Below, in pieces: positions 23,094 through 30,875 of a DNA stretch of 64,000 bases. The stretch spans positions 19,082-83,081 of the forward strand of contig CACYWW010000024.1 in NCBI GenBank assembly GCA_902778145.1, in the 5' to 3' direction. The notes below the pieces were generated by a model. It searched no databases and was not told the DNA's origin. It saw only the letters and a program-made list of their open reading frames with translations. The position numbers and the translations under genes are program-made. Every line of letters starts with the position of its first letter. Positions within the stretch are counted from its first letter, which is position 1. The stretch comes from an uncultured Ruminococcus sp. GTDB taxonomy: Bacteria; Bacillota; Clostridia; Oscillospirales; CAG-272.

Positions 23094-24713
23094 TCAGTTA
23101 TTTTCGGGCAACTCCCACACACCGTCCGTGCACTGTACGACAGGCGATCTTGTGCCGTATGTATCTACCGAACAGTCATGGTATTCGCGGCAGAAATCGT
23201 AAAGCGACTGCCACTGCGCCATCGTTCCGTTATATTTGAAAACGCAGCCCTCCGCGCACTCGAACGAGTACGGGAAGCCTCTGTAATTCATATGTCCGAG
23301 ACTGCGCGGAAGCTCTACCTCCCTGACCGTCCTCGATGAATAGATTACCGCGGAATAAACGCCCTCCGGTATGACTATCTTTTCGGCGGCGGACTCTCCC
23401 ACGTTGAACAGCTCGACCTTCGTCACTTCCTTATGGTTTATGACCTTCGGGATATTCACGGTCTTTTCGGTGCCCGTGTAGCCGACGATCTCAACGGCGT
23501 TCTCCCATTCGCGGTAAACAAAACCGTTTTCATCCGTCTTATCCTCCGGCCTTTCGACCGCCTTCACTATCGGGTTGCCCGGAAGTATGCGTCCGGTCTT
23601 CTCCATTCTGTAAACGAGCAGATCGTTGTCGAGCAGCATGAAGTGATCCTTGCAGACGCCCAGAAGCATCACGTCGAAGCCTTCTCTGCCTGCGACCACA
23701 GTATGCTCGCCCGTTCCGTCGATGTTCATGGCGCAAAGCTCGCTGTCGCCTTTGATGTAGTATACCGTGTCGCCGCAGATGTTGAAAGGCTTGTCTTCGT
23801 CAATCACGAGCTCTCCGATCCGCTCTCCGGTCTTCACGTCATATACCTGTATGCGGTCGTCTTTTTCCTCCTCAACGATCAGGACGCGGCCCTGGGTAAC
23901 GTATGCGCCGTGGATGCCGGTCGTTATCGGTACGACATCCTCGCACTTACCGCCGGAAAGCGGCGTGCGGAAGATGCCGAAAGGCTCCTCATACTCGCCG
24001 CCGAGCTTGAAGAAGTAGACGTATCCGTCCTCGACGCATATGATCTCCGTGGGATCCGTCGTACCGAGATCGGGTTCGAACCGGCTCACGCCGCCCGTTG
24101 CGAGATCCACCTGAAAATACTCGTACGTCATCCCGTCTTCCGTCACGTTGACTTTCTGTTTATACAGCTTTCCGTCGGATATGTTGTACGAGTTGGCCCG
24201 CGACTTTCTGTTGCTGCCGCTGATGACCGGCGAATACTCTCCGGATCTCATATCCAGACGGTACAGGGACGTTCCTTTCCCTATGCCTATACCGTCCTTC
24301 ATCTCGAAATAAAGGTTTTCACCGTACGGGATGAGACCGAAAACCGTGGTCTGAGATATCCCGTCGTACAGGTGCTTCGGAAGCGAGAGCAGAAGCGTCG
24401 CCGTTTCCTCGCCGTCCTTTATGCGGTAGATATCGTCCGTGTCGAACTCTCCGGTCAGCTTCCCGTTGCCGAGCATGCCATCCGATACGAAGTAGGTGTA
24501 GCCATCGGCGTACGCGACCCTGCCGGACGTTGACAGCATATTGGTGTTGTTTTCGCTCGCTCCGTGCGGCGCGGGTGTGTTTTGTCCTCCGCCGGACGTT
24601 GTTTCGGGTGCGGCGCTCCCGGGCGCCGTTGTCTCATTGTCCGCTCCGCGTCTGCACGCGAAAAGCGATAACGCGATGATAACCGATAGTAAAACAGCCG
24701 TGATCTTTTTCAT
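23094..24713 (-). CDS. lipoprotein with DUF5050-like beta-propeller and BspA-like tail
   Basis: A 539-residue protein. The lipoprotein signal is MKKITAVLLSVIIALSLFAC (Cys 20), followed by a Thr/Ala/Pro/Gly linker. From about residue 60 come repeated beta blades of DUF5050 type (GYTYFVSDG, NLYFEMKDG, GYVYFFKLG, DTVYYIKGD, DHFMLLDND). The last 130 residues look like BspA-type leucine-rich repeats (VNIPKVINHKEVTKVELF, EKIVIPEGVYSAV, REVELPRSLG). It is an outer-face anchored protein, perhaps for binding. It has its own promoter. It sits between the small dyad-controlled unit and rhaA, and a tie to rhamnose is not shown. Confidence 0.8.
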   Translation of the reverse strand: MKKITAVLLSVIIALSLFACRRGADNETTAPGSAAPETTSGGGQNTPAPHGASENNTNMLSTSGRVAYADGYTYFVSDGMLGNGKLTGEFDTDDIYRIKDGEETATLLLSLPKHLYDGISQTTVFGLIPYGENLYFEMKDGIGIGKGTSLYRLDMRSGEYSPVISGSNRKSRANSYNISDGKLYKQKVNVTEDGMTYEYFQVDLATGGVSRFEPDLGTTDPTEIICVEDGYVYFFKLGGEYEEPFGIFRTPLSGGKCEDVVPITTGIHGAYVTQGRVLIVEEEKDDRIQVYDVKTGERIGELVIDEDKPFNICGDTVYYIKGDSELCAMNIDGTGEHTVVAGREGFDVMLLGVCKDHFMLLDNDLLVYRMEKTGRILPGNPIVKAVERPEDKTDENGFVYREWENAVEIVGYTGTEKTVNIPKVINHKEVTKVELFNVGESAAEKIVIPEGVYSAVIYSSRTVREVELPRSLGHMNYRGFPYSFECAEGCVFKYNGTMAQWQSLYDFCREYHDCSVDTYGTRSPVVQCTDGVWELPENN

Positions 24714-24766
24714 TTTCTCCTCCGGATTTTTGATAATGCTGTGACTTGATGATATTACATAATTAC

Positions 24767-24795
24767 ATTATATTCCGGGATTGTAAATATTTCAA
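24767..24795 (-). promoter_or_regulatory. sigma-A promoter of the lipoprotein gene
   Basis: On the minus strand TTGAAA (24795-24790), 17 bases, TATAAT (24772-24767), 54 bases before ATG 24713, which has CGGAGGAG in front. Confidence 0.82.
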
Positions 24796-24815
24796 GAGTC
24801 CGGGCGCGGAAAAAC

Positions 24816-24860
24816 AAAAAAATGTGAGCCGCTGCACCGGGTGGCGGGTACTGCGGCTCA
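24816..24860 (-). terminator. intrinsic terminator of the small dyad-controlled unit
   Basis: On the minus strand TGAGCCGC (24860-24853), a 20-base loop with inner pairing potential (CACC-CGGTG), GCGGCTCA (24832-24825), then ACATTTTTTT (T-run 24822-24816). It ends a transcript that starts near 25018, giving an RNA of about 200 nt. Confidence 0.8.
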
Positions 24861-24891
24861 AGCGTCGACGGCGTTTCCGGGTATGGTCCGG

Positions 24892-24975
24892 TCAGCTCAG
24901 ATAACGGCCGCCCGCCGCGGACACGGCATTTTCGGAGTCTTCCAGTCCGGCGGCGCTGTCCCATAAAGTTAGCAT
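24892..24975 (-). CDS. candidate 27-residue peptide
   Basis: ATG 24975 to TGA 24892 encodes a 27-residue peptide beginning MLTLWDSAAGLE and ending GGRYLS. Codons 5-27 use third bases like the real genes here (GAC, AGC, GCC, CTG, TCC, GCG, GGC). The start codon lies in the middle of one of two dyads and has no clear Shine-Dalgarno, so translation is doubtful. It may instead be a noncoding RNA. An overlapping minus-strand frame (24994-24755) would read through the terminator and is less likely. Confidence 0.35.
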   Translation of the reverse strand: MLTLWDSAAGLEDSENAVSAAGGRYLS

Positions 24976-24984
24976 TTGCTAACT
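24967..24984. promoter_or_regulatory. dyad 1, TTAG-N6-CTAA operator-like
   Basis: AGTTAGCATTTGCTAACT: eight-base perfect arms around a TT centre. The form TTAG-N6-CTAA resembles operators of DtxR/IdeR-type metal regulators (inference from family knowledge). It is centred 34 bp from dyad 2. Confidence 0.65.
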
Positions 24985-24999
24985 CAGGTGTCAAAAAGT

Positions 25000-25019
25000 C
25001 GGTTAGCGTTTGCTAACCG
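25000..25019. promoter_or_regulatory. dyad 2, TTAG-N6-CTAA operator-like
   Basis: CGGTTAGC-GTTT-GCTAACCG, eight-base perfect arms. It begins directly after the -10 of the minus-strand promoter and covers the expected start site, the right place for a repressor. Confidence 0.7.
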
Positions 25020-25024
25020 AGATA

Positions 25025-25053
25025 ATACTACCATATTTTTTCCGTTTTGTCAA
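25025..25053 (-). promoter_or_regulatory. sigma-A promoter of the small dyad-controlled unit
   Basis: On the minus strand TTGACA (25053-25048), 17 bases, TAGTAT (25030-25025). It lies just downstream of the radical SAM stop and points toward the dyads, the 27-codon frame and the terminator. Confidence 0.7.
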
Positions 25054-25062
25054 GTGTTTTTT

Positions 25063-25683
25063 TCAAATTTCCGGGATCTTGTAGTCAAAAAGGTCGAGAT
25101 CCGTGATGCCGATGCTCTCAAGATATGCGGCGCTCCTTTTCCTGCCATCCTCCGTATTGAAGCCCGGAATGAGCGGCAGACGCACCGTTATCCGCCCGGC
25201 GCCTGCCAGTGATAAAAGCAATTTCAGATTATCAAGCGCCTTGTTCACGTCGCCGCCGGTATACGCGCGGTATATCGACGGATCCGTGTCTTTCACGTCG
25301 ACGAAAAAGTGATCGACCGCCCGGGCGGCGGTCTTTACGCTGTCTTCGGGAACGTAAAGCGAAGTCTCGGCGTAAATATGCCATTCCGCCGGGATGATCC
25401 CGCGGAATTCGGCTATGAAATCGGCGTGCAGGAGCGGTTCCCCGCCTCCGAACGTGACGCCGCCGCCGGTCGCGGAATAGTACAGACCGTCCTTTTTCAC
25501 GCGGTCGTACAGCTCGGCAGGCGTCAGATTTTTTTCGCATCCGAAAGACTTGCTCGGCTGATTGATACAGTATCTGCAGTCGAGCGGACAGCCCTGCGCG
25601 GCGACAAGCGCGGTCACGCCCGTGCCGTCCGTCGCCATTCTCAGACGGCTTATCTTCCAGAGCGGGAACGTGATATCACTCAA
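25063..25683 (-). CDS. radical SAM protein, glycyl-radical activase type
   Basis: A 206-residue radical SAM enzyme. The [4Fe-4S] motif is CPLDCRYC (Cys 32, 36 and 39, CX3CX2C). The SAM-binding GGEP-like motif is GGGEP (79-83) within ATGGGVTFGGGEPLLHAD, as in pyruvate formate-lyase activating enzymes. The block EDSVKTAARAVDHFFVDVKD is also PflA-like. It is short and lacks the extra ferredoxin domain and any SPASM domain. It starts with TTG 25683, eight bases inside the Cys-rich gene upstream, so the two are translationally coupled. No glycyl radical enzyme is in the window. The substrate may be its partner protein or an unlinked enzyme. Confidence 0.88.
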   Translation of the reverse strand: MSDITFPLWKISRLRMATDGTGVTALVAAQGCPLDCRYCINQPSKSFGCEKNLTPAELYDRVKKDGLYYSATGGGVTFGGGEPLLHADFIAEFRGIIPAEWHIYAETSLYVPEDSVKTAARAVDHFFVDVKDTDPSIYRAYTGGDVNKALDNLKLLLSLAGAGRITVRLPLIPGFNTEDGRKRSAAYLESIGITDLDLFDYKIPEI

Positions 25684-26290
25684 GGTCTTCGTCGTACGGA
25701 GCGGCTATTTTACCCATAAGCGCCGGTTCTTCGGGTTCTTTTACCTCCGGCGTTTCGGGCTCCGTCTCCGTTTCTTCGGTCGACTTACCGGAAAGCTCCT
25801 CAGGCCATTCCGGCATAGGTTCTCCCATCAGTACTTCCTCGACGGTCATGCCACCCATAATGACGTGGTCTCCGTCGATCGTGAGAGCCGATCCGTCGTC
25901 GAGTATCTCTCCCGGAAGCTCAAGCGTCCCGGTCTCGCCTTCCGTGCTTTGGGGCGCCTCGGTCGCCTGATCCGACGTTGTCTGACCGTTGTTCCCACCG
26001 GCAGCGGGGACGTCTCCCTGAAGCGCGTACGGCTGAGGCGCGCAGCCCGACACTGTCAGCGCTATACCGGCGGCCACGCCGGCGAGCGCCACGTTCAGAC
26101 CGAGCTTTCTGCGTTCTTCGAGCTTTTTCTCAAGCTCCCTTACTTCCGCCTCGCATTTCGGACATGTGCCTAAGCAGTCCCCTTTGTGAGGACATTCCTC
26201 TATGATCCAGTCTATGCCGTTGTTTTTCGCTATTTCCGCACGGACCTGTTTTAAGATCCTGCACTTTTCTTTTCCGTAGTACTTTCTCAT
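25676..26290 (-). CDS. Cys-rich membrane-spanning or lipoprotein-like partner of the radical SAM protein
   Basis: A 204-residue protein in an unusual order. A cytoplasmic-looking N-terminal part contains KYYGKEKCRILKQVRAEIA and the motif ECPHKGDCLGTCPKCE, a four-Cys cluster able to bind zinc or an Fe-S cluster, followed by the helix EAEVRELEKKLEERRKLG. A hydrophobic segment with a lipobox-like ending (VAAGIALTVSGC, about residues 68-85) lies in the middle. A long acidic, Pro/Thr/Glu-rich tail follows. AAAGGAGG precedes ATG 26290; the GTG at 26314 would place the ribosome site inside the gene. It overlaps the radical SAM start by 8 bases. I do not know a function. Confidence 0.75.
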   Translation of the reverse strand: MRKYYGKEKCRILKQVRAEIAKNNGIDWIIEECPHKGDCLGTCPKCEAEVRELEKKLEERRKLGLNVALAGVAAGIALTVSGCAPQPYALQGDVPAAGGNNGQTTSDQATEAPQSTEGETGTLELPGEILDDGSALTIDGDHVIMGGMTVEEVLMGEPMPEWPEELSGKSTEETETEPETPEVKEPEEPALMGKIAAPYDEDLE

Positions 26291-26373
26291 TTGACGCCTC
26301 CTTTGTTTGTTCACTGTGTTAGACGCGCTTATTCCGTATTTTCTTACAATAAAATGTGAGAATTTACATATTG

Positions 26374-27225
26374 TTAATTAATTTCCGCCACGGCTTCCGG
26401 TACCGCCGCCGCGGGCTCCGCTTCGGACTCGGGCTCCGTCTTGCGCTTCACCGATTTCCAGATAAAACCGCGGTATGAGCTCCCGTTTGCCGCCGCGCGT
26501 ACTATCCTGTTGCTTATATTGCTCTTCGTCTCCGCGGAAACGGTGGCTTTTTCTGGCAGCTCGGAGATTATCCAGTCAGCCGCCTTGCCGTAGGAAGCGA
26601 ACGCGAAGGTCTCGCTGCCGGAGCTCGCGGTGACGTGAGGGTTCCTGACCTGCTCCGGCTGATGCTTCACCTCGGGCTTCGCCGGTCTGACGTACTCCGG
26701 GAACGGGCATTCCTCGAGCTGAAGTCCCTCGGATCTCTCCATGATCTGCTTTAAAAGCTTCGCGTCGGCGAGCGCGTTATGGTTCTGCGCTCCCTTCGCG
26801 CCGAAATAATCCGAAAGCTTGTAAAGCGATACCGTCTGATTAGTCTTGAAGATCTCGGACATGGCGGGCGAAACGTCGACCAGACTGCTGTATATAAGTC
26901 CGAGCATGCACTGCGCCTTGAACGACGTGACGTGTCTCATAGTCATCTTCACAAATCTGCCGTCGCAGTTGCCGTAGCAGTAGAACTGTACGCTCTCGGA
27001 TTTGTCTATGTAGTCGTACATACGCTCAAAAACGTCGTCCGCGTCGTCCGCGCGTCTGAGCTCCGAGGATGTTATCCCCGTCAGCTCCGTGATGAATCCG
27101 GTCATTTTTCTCATACTGTGAGGCCTGACGAGCGAATAGAACTCCCTTCCGTTCTCGTTTATGCAGCCGACGGAGATTATCTCCTGATCGAACTGCGTTG
27201 CCTCAAAATCCACGTAATACTTCAT
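26374..27225 (-). CDS. DnaQ-like 3'-5' exonuclease with NUMOD-like C-terminus
   Basis: A 283-residue protein. The DEDD exonuclease fold is at residues 1-170: Exo I DFEAT (6-10), a middle Asp in YCYGNCDGRFV (Exo II), and Exo III HNALADAKLL, the DEDDh arrangement. A Pro/Glu/Gln linker leads to a C-terminal segment (about 207-260: FASYGKAADWIISEL, SNISNRIVRAA, YRGFIWK) that resembles NUMOD/IENR DNA-binding repeats seen with homing endonucleases, an uncommon partner for DnaQ. It is probably an accessory nuclease for repair. It lies 14 bases after the macro-domain gene, in the recG operon. Confidence 0.82.
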   Translation of the reverse strand: MKYYVDFEATQFDQEIISVGCINENGREFYSLVRPHSMRKMTGFITELTGITSSELRRADDADDVFERMYDYIDKSESVQFYCYGNCDGRFVKMTMRHVTSFKAQCMLGLIYSSLVDVSPAMSEIFKTNQTVSLYKLSDYFGAKGAQNHNALADAKLLKQIMERSEGLQLEECPFPEYVRPAKPEVKHQPEQVRNPHVTASSGSETFAFASYGKAADWIISELPEKATVSAETKSNISNRIVRAAANGSSYRGFIWKSVKRKTEPESEAEPAAAVPEAVAEIN

Positions 27226-27239
27226 TTCCTGTTTCTTCC

Positions 27240-28277
27240 TTACACTCCGAGCAGATTCTGATCGAACGCAAACAGCGCTTCATTGATGCTGAATATGTCG
27301 TAGTTTTTATTCTTTATAAAATATTCAACGATAAGGTCTCTTTTGTCGCTTTTCGAAAGCGTATACCCCGCCTTTTCGAGCAGGCTCTGCGTCTCGTCGA
27401 GCGAGAGCCGCAAAGCGATGCAGAACGAGAGCGCCGTGCTCTTCTTCGGTCTGTAATCCGGTGACGATCTGATCTTTGAAAACAGCTTCCGGTCGACGTT
27501 TGCGCGTTTATAACACTGTACGTCCGTCATACCGCTTTTGTCTATAAGATCGAGCAGGGTCTCCGAAAACCCGCGGTCGACGTTCTTTATGTAATCGTCA
27601 AGCGACTGCTCCGCCGGCTCACATTCGTACGCTTCCGGTGCCGCAACGCTGCCGAGCATCGGCGCGGCGGACTTCATCCTCGCCTTTTTTCGGGTATCCG
27701 GTCTCATTAAGGCGTCATACGCGAAAACGTTGTACGCTCCCCGTTCTCTTCCCGTGATCTGCGGCTTTATCTCGTTGTCGCTTATGTACTGTTTTACGTC
27801 ACCGAACAGATTTTCAATATACGAATAGGACGGCCGATCGTAAATTACGAGCGTGATATCGGCGTCGTTCCGCTCTATGAACGCGCGGCAGGCGCCGATC
27901 GCCGCCGAAAACGCGGCTCCGACGGGAAATCCGTTCGCGCCCGCGCCGATCAGCGGAAGCGCGATCCTGTCACAGCCGTGCTCCGAGGCGCACAGAAGCG
28001 CCGAGTATACGCACGCCTCAAGATTTTTTTCGTTGTTCCCGTTATACCGCGGCACGTACGTGAAGACGGCGGCGGGGCGATCCGCTCCGTTTTCGACATA
28101 GACCGGAAAGCGACCGGTCCTTTCATATTCCGAAGCCGCCTTCAGCCGAAGCTCCGGACAGGCGCCGAACAATGATGCCTCGACGTTGCCGCCGCCCGAT
28201 AATGAAATATCCGTCGGTACGGCGAAGGCGTCGCATTCCACGCGCGTTATATCGGCTCTTATAAAAGAAAGCGGCAT
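27240..28277 (-). CDS. macro-domain protein with C-terminal helical/HTH domain
   Basis: A 345-residue protein. An N-terminal macro domain (1-165) has FIRADITRVECDAFAVPTD, the loop SLSGGGNVEASLFGACPEL, and IALPLIGAGANGFPVGAAF, the glycine loop that contacts ADP-ribose. The C-terminal part (about 225-345) is helical with DVQCYKRANVDRKLFSKIR and FCIALRLSLDETQSLLEKAGY, typical of an XRE-like HTH fold found behind macro domains in Firmicutes. It probably binds or removes ADP-ribose and may also contact DNA. It starts one base after the recG stop, with GGGGGTG upstream, so it is in the same transcript as recG. Confidence 0.88.
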   Translation of the reverse strand: MPLSFIRADITRVECDAFAVPTDISLSGGGNVEASLFGACPELRLKAASEYERTGRFPVYVENGADRPAAVFTYVPRYNGNNEKNLEACVYSALLCASEHGCDRIALPLIGAGANGFPVGAAFSAAIGACRAFIERNDADITLVIYDRPSYSYIENLFGDVKQYISDNEIKPQITGRERGAYNVFAYDALMRPDTRKKARMKSAAPMLGSVAAPEAYECEPAEQSLDDYIKNVDRGFSETLLDLIDKSGMTDVQCYKRANVDRKLFSKIRSSPDYRPKKSTALSFCIALRLSLDETQSLLEKAGYTLSKSDKRDLIVEYFIKNKNYDIFSINEALFAFDQNLLGV

Positions 28278-28278
28278 G

Positions 28279-30333
28279 TTATTTCACCCCCAGATACTTT
28301 TCCGCGGCGTCCACCGCGCGGTAAAGGAGACGCGCGTCGTCAAGCGCGCCCGCCATACGGAGCTTCAGAGCGCCGTGCTGACGGATCTTCTCGTCGTTTT
28401 CTCTTATGAAATCGCCGGGTCCTCTCTGCTTCAGGTCGAATTCCGCGATCTTGTAGCCGTTGTTCTCCTGCTCCATTATACGGAGCCTCGCGGCGGCGGT
28501 ATCCCCGGGGTCGTCAGCCATGAGTATGCAGTATGAGGCGTACTTCCCTCGTCCGACGCGCCCTCTCAGCTGATGAAGCTGAGAAAGTCCGAAATACTCC
28601 GCGTCCTCTATCAGCATAACGGTCGCGTTCGGCACGTTTATACCGACCTCGATGACGGTCGTCGACACGAGGATATCGAGCTCGTTTTTCTCGAACGCGC
28701 TCATCACGGCGTTCTTCTCCGCGCTTTTCATCTTTCCGTGCAGATATCCGACGCGCAGCTCCGGGAACACCTCGGTGCTCAGCGTTTCCGCGTAGTTGAC
28801 CGCGGCTTTGCGGCGTTTTATCTCTTTATCGTAGTTTTCGGCGGAGAAATCCGCGCCGAGCGCCTCAAGCGGGATAAGTCCGTCGTCTCCCGTTTCCTCG
28901 ACTCCGGGGCATACGATATACGCCTGTCTGCCCTGACCCACCTGATCCTTAATGAATTTATAGACCTTGTCGCGGCTGCTTTCATCGCGGTACGCGGTAC
29001 GCACCGCGCGTCTGCCGGGCGGCATCTCGTCTATTACGGATACGTCCAGGTCGCCGAAAAGCACGAGCGCGAGCGTGCGGGGTATCGGCGTCGCGCTCAT
29101 GACGAGCATATGCGCGCCCTCTCCCTTTTTCAGAAGCGCCTCACGCTGACCGACGCCGAAGCGGTGCTGTTCGTCACATATCACGAGTCCGAGATTTTTG
29201 AAGACGACCTTGTCCGTGATCAGCGCGTGCGTGCCTATCACAAGGTCGCATTCGCCGGACAGAAGCTCCTCATATACCGTCTTTTTGTCCTTTGCCGTCG
29301 TATCTCCAGTCAGAAGCCTGACGCGTTTGCCGAATTTTTCAAAAAGTCCGCGGGTGTCGGCGTAATGCTGGCGTGCGAGGATCTCGGTCGGCACCATGAG
29401 CGCCGCCTGATACCCGTTCTCGCAAGCGAGGAACGCGGCGAACTGTGCGCACGCCGTTTTGCCTGATCCTACGTCTCCCGAGACCATACGTCTCATCGGC
29501 GCTCTGTCGGCGCCGCCGGTCATATCGGAATATATCTCGTTCATCACGCGCTTCTGCGCCGACGTCGGTTCAAATCCGAGCGACGCGGCAAAGGGCTTGC
29601 AGTCGACGATGTGAAGCGGTTTGCACCTTTTTTCCTCGTTTTCACGTCTGCGCGTCCTCGCGCTGACGACGAAGCCGAAAAGCTCCTCGAAGGCGAGACG
29701 TTTTTTCGCCTCTCCTATCTGCTCGAGAGATACGGGATGGTGGATCGCGCGCACGGCTTCCGTCCGCGACATAAGACACTCCGACGCGACAACGTCATCA
29801 GGAAGATTTTCCGGTAAGACCGTGTCCGCACGGTCGATCAGTGATGAAATCAGCTTGTTTATCCTGACAGACGAGAATCCCTCCGTCGCCGGGTAGACCG
29901 GATAAAGCGGGAGCAGATCCTCTCTGTACGGCTCGTAAACCGGCGACGTCATTTCAACGTGTTTGCCGCGGCGGCTGACCTTGCCGTAAAATCTGTACGA
30001 GGCGCCGACGGAAAACGTGTTCCTTATGTAAGTCTGATTGAAGAACGTGATGCTGCAGGCGCCGGTGCCGTCTCCCGCAGGGAGCTTGAACATCGTGAGC
30101 CCGCTGCGGGTACGCGCGGAGGTCGGCGGCGCCATCACCGTCATTATGAGGGAAGCCGTCTCCCCGTCTTCGACGGAGGCGACGGTCTTGACGTTCCCGC
30201 GGAATTCATACGCGCGCGGAAAGTGATACAGAAGATCGCCTACCGTGGCTATCCCCAGCTTGCGGAGCTTTTCCCCAGCAACCTGTCCGACGCCGGAAAC
30301 GCGTCTGACGTCCGTGTTCAGATCGACCGTCAT
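28279..30333 (-). CDS. recG: ATP-dependent DNA helicase RecG
   Basis: A 684-residue branch-migration helicase that rescues stalled forks. A wedge/OB domain (about 55-150) precedes SF2 helicase motifs: Walker A GDVGSGKT (286-293), motif II DEQHRFGVGQR, motif III MSATPIPRT, the C-terminal helicase block FPELRVGYLHGKMKSAEK, TTVIEVGINVPNATVMLIEDAE, and SQLHQLRGRVGRG. The typical RecG ending LKQRGPGDF is also present. Length is normal. It overlaps the upstream membrane gene (ATGA 30330-30333) and is followed one base later by the macro-domain gene. Confidence 0.97.
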   Translation of the reverse strand: MTVDLNTDVRRVSGVGQVAGEKLRKLGIATVGDLLYHFPRAYEFRGNVKTVASVEDGETASLIMTVMAPPTSARTRSGLTMFKLPAGDGTGACSITFFNQTYIRNTFSVGASYRFYGKVSRRGKHVEMTSPVYEPYREDLLPLYPVYPATEGFSSVRINKLISSLIDRADTVLPENLPDDVVASECLMSRTEAVRAIHHPVSLEQIGEAKKRLAFEELFGFVVSARTRRRENEEKRCKPLHIVDCKPFAASLGFEPTSAQKRVMNEIYSDMTGGADRAPMRRMVSGDVGSGKTACAQFAAFLACENGYQAALMVPTEILARQHYADTRGLFEKFGKRVRLLTGDTTAKDKKTVYEELLSGECDLVIGTHALITDKVVFKNLGLVICDEQHRFGVGQREALLKKGEGAHMLVMSATPIPRTLALVLFGDLDVSVIDEMPPGRRAVRTAYRDESSRDKVYKFIKDQVGQGRQAYIVCPGVEETGDDGLIPLEALGADFSAENYDKEIKRRKAAVNYAETLSTEVFPELRVGYLHGKMKSAEKNAVMSAFEKNELDILVSTTVIEVGINVPNATVMLIEDAEYFGLSQLHQLRGRVGRGKYASYCILMADDPGDTAAARLRIMEQENNGYKIAEFDLKQRGPGDFIRENDEKIRQHGALKLRMAGALDDARLLYRAVDAAEKYLGVK

Positions 30334-30872
30334 TTTTTGAATATCCTCTCAAATCCGAATCTCCTGCGGAGCTTCAGAGTATACAGCGCCGTCATGAGAC
30401 CTATTACGTAATCGCACAGTATGAACGCGACGTTTGCCATCGCTAACGTGACGAAGAACATGACGGAGCCTATGCCGAATATATCGTCGAGCATGGCGAA
30501 ATGCGAAACTATGAAATAAAGCAGTATATATCCCGCGTTGAAGTATACGAGCTTAAGAAGATATCCGAGCGGCTTCGGCGGTCTGTCAAAGAACGGCTTG
30601 ACGATCGGATAAATGCCCATAAAGAACACGTAGCAGAGCGGCGTGAACTTGTTCGGAACTATCAGCACGGAAAGCAGGGATACGACGAGATACACGGCAA
30701 GCGAGGGCTTTATACCGTATTCTATGAAAAGCACGACCGTGAAAAGCACGGTGAGAGCGGCGATCGCGAGATCGAGCACCTGGAACACACTGGAAAGATA
30801 CAGTATGACCAGCTCCGCGGCGGAGAAAATTCCGCACAGCGCGATCATCCTGATCCTGTTTTTATTCTTCAT
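30330..30872 (-). CDS. polytopic membrane protein, unknown function
   Basis: A 180-residue protein with about five or six hydrophobic helices. Its size and the conserved start (RIRMIALCGIFSAAELVIL) resemble S-components of ECF vitamin transporters or DUF2232-type proteins, but I cannot assign it. It starts 4 bases after the J-domain stop and overlaps recG, so it is translated between them. Confidence 0.65.
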   Translation of the reverse strand: MKNKNRIRMIALCGIFSAAELVILYLSSVFQVLDLAIAALTVLFTVVLFIEYGIKPSLAVYLVVSLLSVLIVPNKFTPLCYVFFMGIYPIVKPFFDRPPKPLGYLLKLVYFNAGYILLYFIVSHFAMLDDIFGIGSVMFFVTLAMANVAFILCDYVIGLMTALYTLKLRRRFGFERIFKK

Positions 30873-30875
30873 ATA

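Noticed and set aside
23433-24533. 366-codon plus-strand frame over the DUF5050-like lipoprotein
   Set aside because: It is antisense shadow; the minus-strand gene has a signal peptide, promoter and ribosome site.
24755-24994. 79-codon minus-strand frame across the small dyad-controlled unit
   Set aside because: It uses a TTG start, runs through the terminator hairpin and T-run, and has poor codon use at its start; the 27-codon frame or a noncoding RNA is more likely.
24800-25020. Cobalamin, NiCo or manganese riboswitch in the small unit
   Set aside because: I looked for the B12-box, NiCo-motif and yybP-ykoY conserved cores and did not find them in order; a covariance-model search would be decisive.
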